Assembly (NCBI GenBank): GCA_050181465.1
Contig: JBFXDD010000015.1
Span: 45,777-109,776 of the forward strand
Direction of reading: 5' to 3'
Length of the DNA: 64,000 nucleotides
From: JACRLW01 sp050181465
Lineage (GTDB): Bacteria; Planctomycetota; UBA1135; UBA2386
Shown piece by piece: positions 51,382 to 59,993 of the stretch (position 1 is the first letter of the stretch; every line of letters begins with the position of its first letter). The notes under the pieces are model-generated. The model was not told the DNA's origin. It was given only the letters and a program-made list of their open reading frames with translations, and made no database searches. The translations under genes were made by a program, and so were the position numbers.

Positions 51382-52680
51382 ATGGCTCCTCTCTCCCCCA
51401 CCTCACGCCGCCGTCGCGGGTTCTTGCCGGCAGCTCTCTGCGCCTCGATCGGGACCACGATCGCCGCACAAACACCGCCCGAGAACGACGGCCCATACGC
51501 CGCCGGTTCGCGGACTCTCAGCGTGCCCGGCCGCCCCGGCGGCAACAACTCGGTCACGCTCCAAGTCTGGTATCCGGCCCAGAGCGCGGGTGCCAATGCG
51601 CCGATCGAACCCACCGCACTCCCCGCCCCACTGGTCGTGTTCGGCCACGGTTTCTCCCTGAGTGCCGGTCTGTACGACTCGCTCTACCGGCACCTCGCGA
51701 CGCACGGCTTCGTGGTCGCCGGTGTGGCGACCGAGGAAGGACTGCTCACCGGCAACTTGCCGCGCTTCGTGAACGACTTCGCAGCCACGGTGACCGGCAT
51801 GCGGGCAGCCGCGAGCGACCCGAGTTCCCCCTTCCTCGGCGCGGTCGCCGCGGACACCCGCGCCAACGCCGCCGGTCATTCCTTCGGGGGCGCGGCCGCG
51901 ATCGTCGCCGCAGCGGATCATCCGGACCTGTTCGCGTCGGTGACCCCGATGGCGGCCACATCGACGAGTCCGCAGGGGGTCGACATCCTCGGTGCCGCGC
52001 GGCGCCTGGGCGTCCCGGTGCTGCATCTGGGCGCCTCGGCAGACACCATCGTGCCGCCGCCACAGAACCTGGACCCGCTGTTCCAAGCCACCCCCGGTGA
52101 TTCTCTGTTGGTGGAGATCCTCGGCGGCAACCACAGCGCCTTCCACGAACGCTGGGCGATCGATCGGCTGCTCGAACCGCCGGGCTCGATCAGCATCGCC
52201 GAGCAACAGCGCCGAATTCGCCGCGTGTGGCTGCCCTTCTTGGAGTGGAGCCTGCGCGACGTGACCTCGCGGCTCGACTACCTGCTCGGCCCGACGCATC
52301 GAAACGACAGCGGTTGGTCGCGCTCGCTGGCGCGTCTGACCCGAGGCGTGCTGTTCGGCAGCGGTGTGCCGACCCTCGGTAGCACCTTCGTGCTCTGCCC
52401 CACGCGAGGGGTCGGCGACCGCGCGCTCACCTTCGTCGCCTTCGGTGCCGGCGCGGGCATCTCGACCCCATTCGGCGAGTTCCGACTCGATCCCACAAGC
52501 ACGCTGGTGTTCGCCGACGGCGTCACCGGTGCCGGCAACTTCGCGCCCCAGCCGCTCGGCATCCCCACCGACCCGACGCTGATCGGCTTCACGTTGTGGT
52601 TCCAGAGTCTGCTGCCCGTCGGGAGCGCACCGACCGGCGGGGGCGAGTTGACGGACAGCTTGCAGGTCGTGGTGCGCTGA
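51382..52680 (+). CDS. Secreted alpha/beta hydrolase with shared C-terminal module
   Basis: 432 residues with an Arg-rich signal peptide (RRRRGFLPAALCASIGTTIAAQ). The hydrolase (about 30-295) has PLVVFGHGFSLSAG (oxyanion region), the nucleophile elbow AGHSFGGAAAI (about 166), the acid region LGASADTIVPPP and the His in LGGNHSAFHE, so Ser-Asp-His is intact. This resembles chlorophyllase/cutinase-like dienelactone-type esterases. The C-terminal about 110 residues contain IPTDPTLIGFTLWFQ, the core of the shared module. Likely an extracellular esterase or lipase; substrate unknown. Confidence 0.85.
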   Translation: MAPLSPTSRRRRGFLPAALCASIGTTIAAQTPPENDGPYAAGSRTLSVPGRPGGNNSVTLQVWYPAQSAGANAPIEPTALPAPLVVFGHGFSLSAGLYDSLYRHLATHGFVVAGVATEEGLLTGNLPRFVNDFAATVTGMRAAASDPSSPFLGAVAADTRANAAGHSFGGAAAIVAAADHPDLFASVTPMAATSTSPQGVDILGAARRLGVPVLHLGASADTIVPPPQNLDPLFQATPGDSLLVEILGGNHSAFHERWAIDRLLEPPGSISIAEQQRRIRRVWLPFLEWSLRDVTSRLDYLLGPTHRNDSGWSRSLARLTRGVLFGSGVPTLGSTFVLCPTRGVGDRALTFVAFGAGAGISTPFGEFRLDPTSTLVFADGVTGAGNFAPQPLGIPTDPTLIGFTLWFQSLLPVGSAPTGGGELTDSLQVVVR

Positions 52681-52830
52681 GCCGCCGCGGCGGCGCGAGT
52701 CTTCGGGACGGGAAGTCCGCACGGCGGAGCACCGCAGCGCGCGGCCAAGAAAATCTTCGACCGCGTGTCTGCTCGGTGAGGGCCTGGCCATGGGTTGGGT
52801 GGCAACACCTTTCCTACAGGAGCCAAGACC

Positions 52831-54645
52831 ATGAACCTCTACCGAGTCCCGAACTTGCTCTCCCGCCGCGAATCGCGGCACACCACGGCGTCGTTCACGA
52901 CCTCGATCCTCGCTACGCTCGCTGTGCTCGGCGCCCCCGCCTGGGCGCAAGGCCCGGTGAGCGCCTTCGGCTTTCCTCACGTTCCGCTCGGCAACGCGAC
53001 CTTGCAGTGGAATCCGGCGCAGCGCGAGCTCAGCGTCGCCAACATCGGCTCGACCGGACACGACGGCGTCGAGTGCAACCTCGGCGACAGCGACGGCTGG
53101 CACGGTTTCGGCCATGCGACTCCGCTGGTGGTCCCGGTCGGCGGCAGCTTCACCGTGCGGGCGTTGCACCTGCCGCCCGGCGCGCCCGAGCAGATCGTCG
53201 CCGAGATGACCATCCGCGGCGTGACTCCCCAGCGCCGTGAGTTCAGCATCGCAATCCCCGGCTACACCACCGCGACGTTGGAAGGCTATCGCGATGGGCA
53301 ACTCGTACTTCGCGAGACCGGCCTCTCGATCGACGGCAACGGCGATCTCGAGCTGTTGTTCTACGGCGAGTACGACAACACCAGCGTCGCCGTCGTGCGG
53401 ACGGAGACCGGGAAGGTCGAGTGCTACACCGATGATCTGACGGATTGCGCGATCCAAGTCCAAGGCGGCGGCTCCGCGGTCGTCGATCACGTCCGCATCG
53501 TGCCCGAAGGCGCAGTCGTTCCGATCCCGTCGATCGATCGCGTTCGCCTTCTCGGTCGCAACCTGCCGACGTTGCGCCTGCAACAAGCATCGATCCAGCT
53601 CGACGGCGTCGAGTGCAACGCGCTCGGCGACGCGCGATTGGCACCGATTCCGGGCGGGCTCGAGGTCGCCTGTATCGGCTGGTCGGCACAGGACGGCGTG
53701 GAGTTCCGGAGCTTCCACGATGCCGCGACCGGACAGCGCTCGCTGCGGCACGGCGCGAGCATCCGGATCGAGCCGCCGGAGACCTCCGGACCACGCTTGC
53801 CGCTCGGAGCGATGCTGGAATTCCGCGGCACCGGCACGATGCCGGGCACCGGCGAGATTCCGCTCGGCCACGTCAGCGTCACCAAGCAGGCCGAGCAGGT
53901 CCTCCGCCTCGACGCCGACTTCACCGCCGTCGGGATGCCCACGCAGCGCATCGAGCTGCTCGCCGTCGGCAGCGTGGTGGCGTCGATCCCCGGGCACAGC
54001 GGTCCGATCGCGCTCTTCCCGCAATGGCCGAACACTTGCGCCAAGGAGCGCATCTGGGACGGCTCCGGCACCTCCTGCTTCGCATTCGGCTGGGACCGTA
54101 GCCTGCCGATCCAGGTCCTCGGTGTCGGTGCCGGCACCTGGCAGGCCGACGAGATCCGCGTGCTCGCGGAGGGACCGGGCTCGCTGAGCGAGATTCACAG
54201 TCTCGCGCTGACCGCCGCACACATCGATCACCTCGTGGTGCTCGGCGTCACGGAGAAGAGCGGCGCGGCCGCGGTCTCCTACGGTGCCGGCTGCGGCGGT
54301 CTCCGCGCGACCGCCACCCCGCCGACTCTCGGCAGCACGTCCACCGCGCGACTGCTCGGCATCCCGGCCGGGAGCTCCATCGCCGTCTCCATCCTCGGGA
54401 TCGCTCAGGTCCCGGGCCTGCCACTGGACTTCCTCGGCATGCCGGGCTGTGAGCTCTTGGTCTCACCGCTCGACTCGATCGGGATGCCGATCTTCGGCAG
54501 CAGCGTGACGATGTCGATCGCGATCCCCGATCTGCCCGATCTGATCGGTGCCGAGATCAGCATGCAGTTCGTGACGGTCAGCCCCGGCGCGAATCTGCTC
54601 GGTGCGCTGACGAGCAATGCACTGCGCCTCCTATTCGGTCGCTGA
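52831..54645 (+). CDS. Secreted beta-rich protein with shared C-terminal module
   Basis: 604 residues from the ATG at 52831, preceded by AGGAG at a good spacing. A long signal peptide ends near PAWAQ. The first 450 residues are beta-rich; a roughly 70-residue unit recurs, one instance around GHDGVECNLGDSDGW and another around LDGVECNALGDARL, suggesting an ancient internal repeat. From about 497 (YGAGCGGLRATATPP) comes the shared C-terminal module with IPDLPDLIGAEISMQ and SNALRLLFG. No catalytic motif is visible. Extracellular, function unknown. Confidence 0.82.
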   Translation: MNLYRVPNLLSRRESRHTTASFTTSILATLAVLGAPAWAQGPVSAFGFPHVPLGNATLQWNPAQRELSVANIGSTGHDGVECNLGDSDGWHGFGHATPLVVPVGGSFTVRALHLPPGAPEQIVAEMTIRGVTPQRREFSIAIPGYTTATLEGYRDGQLVLRETGLSIDGNGDLELLFYGEYDNTSVAVVRTETGKVECYTDDLTDCAIQVQGGGSAVVDHVRIVPEGAVVPIPSIDRVRLLGRNLPTLRLQQASIQLDGVECNALGDARLAPIPGGLEVACIGWSAQDGVEFRSFHDAATGQRSLRHGASIRIEPPETSGPRLPLGAMLEFRGTGTMPGTGEIPLGHVSVTKQAEQVLRLDADFTAVGMPTQRIELLAVGSVVASIPGHSGPIALFPQWPNTCAKERIWDGSGTSCFAFGWDRSLPIQVLGVGAGTWQADEIRVLAEGPGSLSEIHSLALTAAHIDHLVVLGVTEKSGAAAVSYGAGCGGLRATATPPTLGSTSTARLLGIPAGSSIAVSILGIAQVPGLPLDFLGMPGCELLVSPLDSIGMPIFGSSVTMSIAIPDLPDLIGAEISMQFVTVSPGANLLGALTSNALRLLFGR

Positions 54646-54755
54646 GGTGCCGGGCCAGCCCGTCCGCGTGGTCGCCGCCCCGATCGAGCGCGACACCGCG
54701 ACGGGCCGACTTTGGCGAATGCAGCGGAGTTCGCTACGAAACGGGAGTCCCCGAC

Positions 54756-56108
54756 ATGGTGACCACGCGCATGACGACTCCCCGCAGAGCCTCCCCTGGA
54801 TCCAACCCGCGGGGCCGCGCGCCCCGCATTCCCTTCGGCGCGCTCGCAGCACTGCTCTGGTCGACTGGCTGTTCGACGCTGCCGCCCGATCCGAGCGTCA
54901 GCGAATGGATCGAGGCCGCCGCCGTGCCCTTGTCGGGGAACCTCGGCGCGCTCGACCCGCTGGTTGCCGACGCGCTCATCGTCGGACTCGGGGAAGCGAC
55001 ACACGGTCAACGCGAGTCCTTCCAGGCCAAGCACCGACTGACGATGCACCTCGTGATAGAACACGGCTTTCGGGTCGTCGCTTACGAGGCGAGCTTGTCG
55101 ACGGCCACTGCCTGCGACGACTACATCGCCGGACGGAGCGACGACCGCGAAGCCGCGATCGCCGGGCTCTCGATGCTGATCTGGTCGATCGAGGAGAACG
55201 CGGCACTGCTCGACGACCTGCGCGCATGGAATCGCGCGGCCGCACCGGCGGATCGAGTCCGCTTCCTCGGCTGTGATGCCCAGTCGATCGATGCCCCCAA
55301 GCGGCGGCTGCGCGACCTGCTCGGTGAGGCCGGCGCGCACCACTTCGCGAAGTTCGAAGACCTCTCGGCGCGCGCGGCGGAAGCGACGTCGAAGCTCTTC
55401 TCGGGCGATCGCACGCAGTTCGATTCGATGCGCGAGGATGTGCTCGCGTGGGAAACCGCGGTGCTCAGCGAAGCACCCGCTTCCGACGCGGAGCGGTTCT
55501 TGGTCGTGCGCGAATGTCGTCACCACCTGACGATGTACGGCTCGCCCGGCGGTCGCGACTTCGCGATGGCGGAACTGCTCCGACTCCAGCTCGAGCAGCT
55601 CAGCCCGCAGGCTCGCTGCGTGCTGTGGGCCCACAACGCACACGTGCAGAAGGGTGCGCTGCGCTATCAGGGCAGTCAGGAACTCGCGCAAGGCGGACAT
55701 CTCGCGGCAGCGTTCGGCGACGGCTACGTCGCGATCGGCTTTGCCTTCGGCGAAGGCGAGTTCCAGGCGAATGCGCAGGGACCCGACGGACGCTGGGGCT
55801 TTCGGCGCTACCGGCTGTCGCGCGCGGTGGAGGGTTCACTCGATGCGCAGCTCCTCGCCGCGAAGAGCGGCGACTACATCCTCGATCTTCGTCATGCACC
55901 GAACGGTGCGCAGGTCCAGCGATGGCTCGCGACCGGTCACGGCCATCGTTGGTTCGGCGGCTACAACATCCCAGAGGACTACGACGCTCGCTCGCAGGAC
56001 CTAACACACTTGTTGCCGACCCATCCGCGCGCGGACTTCGACGGCCTGATCTTCCTCGCGCGCACGACCGCGGCGACTCCGATCGATCCAGCTCGCGTGT
56101 TGCATTGA
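54756..56108 (+). CDS. Erythromycin-esterase-family lipoprotein
   Basis: 450 residues from a GTG or ATG near 54756. The N-terminus has a lipobox-like LLWSTGC (about 33-39), so a lipoprotein is likely. The domain has GLGEATHGQRESFQ (catalytic His and Glu region), VAYEASLSTATACDDYI, a WNRAA...RFLGCDAQS segment and WAHNAHVQKG near 290, matching the EreA/EreB-like fold (DUF2817-independent esterase family). In EreA this hydrolyses the macrolide lactone, but most environmental members are not resistance factors and their substrate is unknown. Anchored at the surface (inference). Confidence 0.85.
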   Translation: MVTTRMTTPRRASPGSNPRGRAPRIPFGALAALLWSTGCSTLPPDPSVSEWIEAAAVPLSGNLGALDPLVADALIVGLGEATHGQRESFQAKHRLTMHLVIEHGFRVVAYEASLSTATACDDYIAGRSDDREAAIAGLSMLIWSIEENAALLDDLRAWNRAAAPADRVRFLGCDAQSIDAPKRRLRDLLGEAGAHHFAKFEDLSARAAEATSKLFSGDRTQFDSMREDVLAWETAVLSEAPASDAERFLVVRECRHHLTMYGSPGGRDFAMAELLRLQLEQLSPQARCVLWAHNAHVQKGALRYQGSQELAQGGHLAAAFGDGYVAIGFAFGEGEFQANAQGPDGRWGFRRYRLSRAVEGSLDAQLLAAKSGDYILDLRHAPNGAQVQRWLATGHGHRWFGGYNIPEDYDARSQDLTHLLPTHPRADFDGLIFLARTTAATPIDPARVLH

Positions 56109-56163
56109 GCACTCTGTTGCGCGGACTCACAGTGCGCCGCTTGGCTCGAGCGCTCACCCCGTG

Positions 56164-57492
56164 TCAGAAGTTGACCTGCACCTGGATTCCCAGTCGCTGT
56201 TCGTCCTCGACATCTGCATAGGGTGCGACCCGGGTGTTCGTCCGTCGAAACGTGTGGGAGAAGAACAACGTGATCTCCACACCGGGATCCGGCGAGTACT
56301 CGAAGCCGAGGTCGAGTTCGTCGACGTGGGACTGTGGCGCGTTCGTGCCGAACTTCCGGCCGCCGTCGAAGTAGTTCCAGCGGACGAACGGAAACAGCGC
56401 CACACCGCCCTCTGCGTAGCGGTAGCTGGCCTGGACGTAGCCACCTTGCAGAGGTTCGCTGGTGATGCGGGTGCCGTCGTCGCTGAGGGTCGGACCGCGC
56501 CCCCAGTTCCATTCCGCCTCGAGGCCGAGCGGTTGCGGATACCACACGGCGGTGACGCCGATGCGCTCATCGACCACTCCGTCCGCGTCGTCGAAGCTGG
56601 GCGTGACGGAACTCCCGCCGATCTCGATTCGGCTGGTGTTGGGCACGAACCGGCCGTGATAGGCCATCACGCCGAGCTCGAGGAACTGCCCGGTGTCGAG
56701 TTCGAACGGATAGTTGAGCCGCATGACCCAGTGCAGATCGCCGTTCTTGTCGGAACGGTTCAATCCCTGTCCTGAGTAGGGCCCGAAGCCGAACACGCCG
56801 TAGTCGCCCGAGCCCTTCAAACCCGAGGACGTGAGCTCCCGGTAGCGATCGCGCGCCTCGCGCGGCGCCCAGTAGAAGAAGGCGCCGAAGTCGCGCTCTC
56901 CTTCGACCGCAGAGTTGAGGGCGTCAGGCCGTTCAAGCGGAGCGCGGTTGGAGCTCGACTGCATGTTGACCCAGCCGAATGGAACCTTGGACACCCCGGG
57001 CCGGATGCGAAACTCCTTGCGGTCGTCGAAGGAGATGTCCGCGTAGTAGTCGCGCATCTGGACCGAGAAGTCCGCAGCGCCCGTCGACGCCGCAAAGTCC
57101 GTCTGCAGGTAGACGGAGACACGTTCGGTGACGTCGCCGAAGAGGATCAGGCGGCCGCGGCGAAGCACGAAGGTCTCGGGTTCGCTCGCACTCCGGTCGG
57201 CGGGCACGAAGAGGTCCGGCTCGAGATCCTCGCCGAACAAGCTCGTATAGCGGAACTGGCCGTAGCCGCGGAAGCGCAGCTTGTCGTACCAGCGATTCGA
57301 AGGTGCTGGCGCAGCCTTCAGTGCCTCACGCAGTTCCTGAAGTTCGTTGTCGCGATCGAGCAAGCGAGCCTCCAGCGTCTCGATGCGCTGTTCGAGAGTG
57401 GGGCTCGTGCCGTCTCGCGGCACTTGCTCCTGAGCGTGCAAGTCGAGACACATCAAGACGGCCAGGGCGCCCGCGGGGGTGAGTTCTTTCAA
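56164..57492 (-). CDS. Phosphate-selective porin (OprP/OprO-type)
   Basis: 442 residues: signal peptide (ALAVLMCLDLHAQ), a short coiled coil (about 32-60, LEQRIETLEARLLDRDNELQ) typical of OprP-type trimerisation, then a 16-18-stranded barrel with FRGYGQFRYTSLFGE, FVLRRGRLILFGDV, YYADISF and repeated LGFEYSP strands. It ends with QVQVNF, a C-terminal Phe as expected for an outer-membrane barrel, showing an outer membrane with BAM-type assembly. OprP-like porins take up phosphate and other anions. It converges on the esterase gene. Confidence 0.85.
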   Translation of the reverse strand: MKELTPAGALAVLMCLDLHAQEQVPRDGTSPTLEQRIETLEARLLDRDNELQELREALKAAPAPSNRWYDKLRFRGYGQFRYTSLFGEDLEPDLFVPADRSASEPETFVLRRGRLILFGDVTERVSVYLQTDFAASTGAADFSVQMRDYYADISFDDRKEFRIRPGVSKVPFGWVNMQSSSNRAPLERPDALNSAVEGERDFGAFFYWAPREARDRYRELTSSGLKGSGDYGVFGFGPYSGQGLNRSDKNGDLHWVMRLNYPFELDTGQFLELGVMAYHGRFVPNTSRIEIGGSSVTPSFDDADGVVDERIGVTAVWYPQPLGLEAEWNWGRGPTLSDDGTRITSEPLQGGYVQASYRYAEGGVALFPFVRWNYFDGGRKFGTNAPQSHVDELDLGFEYSPDPGVEITLFFSHTFRRTNTRVAPYADVEDEQRLGIQVQVNF

Positions 57493-57591
57493 GACAAGGT
57501 CAGGATGTGATCAAGGCGGAGTCAAGTCCGGGGATTCTGCACCCGGCTCGGGATTTCCCCCACCCCCAATCTCGGACAACTGAGGCGTGCG

Positions 57592-57613
57592 CGCGGGGGT
57601 CCGGCCCCCCGCG
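57592..57613 (-). terminator. GC-rich hairpin after the secreted repeat-domain gene
   Basis: Stem CGCGGGGG/CCCCCGCG around a 6-base loop (57592-57599 with 57606-57613), 10 bp beyond the stop of the minus-strand gene and upstream of the porin start. No T-run is visible, so it may be only a weak terminator. Its position fits the end of that transcript. Confidence 0.5.
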
Positions 57614-57623
57614 GTGCCGCAGC

Positions 57624-59825
57624 TCACCGCAACCGCACGTCCAAGGTGTTGCCGAGCACGAACTGCGACAGACAAGCACCGCCGGCTGCGACGATGTCGA
57701 GGCCCTGAAACGAGAGGTACCCGCCGACGAGAGCGGCATCGCAGGGCACCGTCAGGGTGAGCGTCGTGCCGGCGTGGAACTGCCCCAACGCGCCGAGCGT
57801 GCAGCCCGGACAACCCGGGATCGGCAACGCCGCGGGCAGGCCGAACAGGATGCCGGCCTGGCCGCTCGTCTGCGTCAACACGAAGCCGATCTGCTCCCCG
57901 AGCGCGGCGTTGCCGACCGCGGCGATCGTCAGCGGTCCACAAGCGGTCGGACGACTCGCCACCGAGCCGACGCCGACTCCCCAGTAACGGCGCGCATTCG
58001 CGGTCCAAGTCCCACCCGACCCGCGAATCCACGACACGCAGTAGTCGTTCGTGCCGAGGCCGGGCATCGCGCAGACCGCCGGAACGATGTCGGTCTCCGC
58101 GCTCGCCGAGATCGTGGCCGCATCCTGCACGATCAGCGAGGTGCCGACCACGCCGACCGTGTTGACGCGGACGTCGTAGTCCGTCGAGCTGAACCGCGTG
58201 CTGTTCGCGAACACGAAGCGACAGCCGTCGCTGTCGACCGCGGGGCTGCGGCGATCGAGTCCGCTCAACAGGATGACCTCGGCGTTCACGATCACACCCA
58301 CTTCGTCGAACAGGTGTCCGAGCAGCAGACCCTGACCGGTGAGCGGATCTTCGCGACGTTCGACGCAGAGGAAACGGCGGCCGTTCGCATCGTCGGTCGG
58401 CGACGACACGTCCCACTCCACACCGGCGTTGTCGGTGAGCGGCGACATGTAGACGAAACTCAGGGGACCCGCCGCATCGCGCAGGAGTCCGTCGCGACCG
58501 ATGAAGCCGACCGCGAGCCGACCGACGCTCGCACCAACCGCGACCGTGCGCATCACGAGGCACCATCGCTCCGAGTCGCCGCCCGGACGCCCGCAGGTCT
58601 TGCTGACCGCGACATCGCGCTCGTAGCCGGTCCCGGCCAACAGCGTCGCCGGCGCACCGACACCCCCGAAGCGGTCGACGCGGACCGCGACGCAGGTCGA
58701 GTCATTGCTCGCGTCGACGCGCTCGTAGGCGACGAGGAAGCGACTCTCCCCGCTCGGCGTCGAGTCACCCCCGATGTCCGGGTTGAGCCGATCGAAGGTG
58801 CCGTGACTGTCGACGACGAAGGGCGGCAGCAGTCCGGGCTGGACGCCGCCGTGGAACATGCGGGCACGAATCTGCCGCGGACCGACGTTGAGCGCGCCGC
58901 TCGAAGTCTCGGCCACGACACACGCCATGTCGTGTGACTCGACCGTCGCGATCGCGGCGTGCCCCCACCACGCCGTGGTGATGTCGATCACGAGGACGCC
59001 CTGGACGGTCATGGTCTGGTCGAGGTACGTCACGTAGACGTCGTGGTCGATGCTGCTGAACGCGCGCTCGTAGGCGACATAGAACTGCCCTTGGCTGGCG
59101 TCGTACGCGATGTCGGAGCGCACCAGCTCCTGGGCGAGGCCGGGACTCTGTCCGGCCGCGCCGATGAGAGGATCGATCACCAAGGGCAGCGTCGCCTTCG
59201 CGACGAATTCGGCGGGCACCTCCAAGACGATCGCACCGTCGCGCCACTTCGACTCCAAGCGCAGCGTCCGACCGAGCGCATCGATCGCCGTCGCGGCGCC
59301 GTAGTCGACTCCGAAGCCGCGCGCGTCGCGGAAGCGGTGCGCCATGCCGTCGGACTCGTGGCGCAGTTCCGTCTCGATCGACAACGCGACCGCGATCGCG
59401 CCGCGATTCGGCAGAGTCGTGAACTCGAAGGACTGCTCGATTCCCGCGGCGGTCGCCTCGAAGCGCTCGGTCGCCCCGCCGCAGCGGCGATGGATGCGCG
59501 CGCCGGCGAGCTGCGGCGAGTCCCCGCCGTCGAGCAGGTCGATGCCGCCGACGGTGATCGAGCCGACGCGAAATCGGACCGGCAACACGTGGGTGTCGCT
59601 GCCGACGAAGGGCACGAAGTCGAGGCCGTCGGTGGTGACGATCGCCTTGTAGGTCGGTCCGGCGATCGCGACGGAACCGTCGGCGGCACGGTCGGTCAGC
59701 ACGAGATCGGCAGGCCACGGGTTGCTCGTCGGACCCGCCGACTGGGGCTCCTGCGCGGTCGGGGTGAGGGCGAGAAGGAAGGTCGCGGCGGCGATGCGCG
59801 CGAGCGGTCGATGTGGATGGGACAT
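57624..59825 (-). CDS. Large secreted protein with shared C-terminal module
   Basis: 733 residues from the ATG encoding MSHPHRPLARIAAATF; signal peptide ends near TPTAQ. The N-terminal about 220 residues form a domain with IAGPTYKAIVTTDGLDFVPF and ATLPLVIDPLIG, a pattern known from the N-terminus of several planctomycete secreted proteins. The middle (about 220-600) has five or more propeller-like repeats (SQGQFYVAYERA, ESRFLVAYERVD, GRRFLCVERRED). The C-terminus (about 615-733) has VPCDAALVGGYLSFQ and ends NTLDVRLR, the shared module. A much longer open frame through the kinase gene region is antisense and not coding. Function unknown. Confidence 0.85.
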   Translation of the reverse strand: MSHPHRPLARIAAATFLLALTPTAQEPQSAGPTSNPWPADLVLTDRAADGSVAIAGPTYKAIVTTDGLDFVPFVGSDTHVLPVRFRVGSITVGGIDLLDGGDSPQLAGARIHRRCGGATERFEATAAGIEQSFEFTTLPNRGAIAVALSIETELRHESDGMAHRFRDARGFGVDYGAATAIDALGRTLRLESKWRDGAIVLEVPAEFVAKATLPLVIDPLIGAAGQSPGLAQELVRSDIAYDASQGQFYVAYERAFSSIDHDVYVTYLDQTMTVQGVLVIDITTAWWGHAAIATVESHDMACVVAETSSGALNVGPRQIRARMFHGGVQPGLLPPFVVDSHGTFDRLNPDIGGDSTPSGESRFLVAYERVDASNDSTCVAVRVDRFGGVGAPATLLAGTGYERDVAVSKTCGRPGGDSERWCLVMRTVAVGASVGRLAVGFIGRDGLLRDAAGPLSFVYMSPLTDNAGVEWDVSSPTDDANGRRFLCVERREDPLTGQGLLLGHLFDEVGVIVNAEVILLSGLDRRSPAVDSDGCRFVFANSTRFSSTDYDVRVNTVGVVGTSLIVQDAATISASAETDIVPAVCAMPGLGTNDYCVSWIRGSGGTWTANARRYWGVGVGSVASRPTACGPLTIAAVGNAALGEQIGFVLTQTSGQAGILFGLPAALPIPGCPGCTLGALGQFHAGTTLTLTVPCDAALVGGYLSFQGLDIVAAGGACLSQFVLGNTLDVRLR

Positions 59826-59993
59826 GGGGTTGCTCGAATCGGGCCGGCGAAGTCCGGCGCTCTCCCGCAACAGGGAGCGAGCGCGCCACCCGTCACACCG
59901 AGCTCGAGAAATCTGCATGATTCGGGCTCGCTGCCGTGACACCGGCGCCACCCGCTCCCTGAGACTCACGACGATCTCCATCGCCCTGCCTCG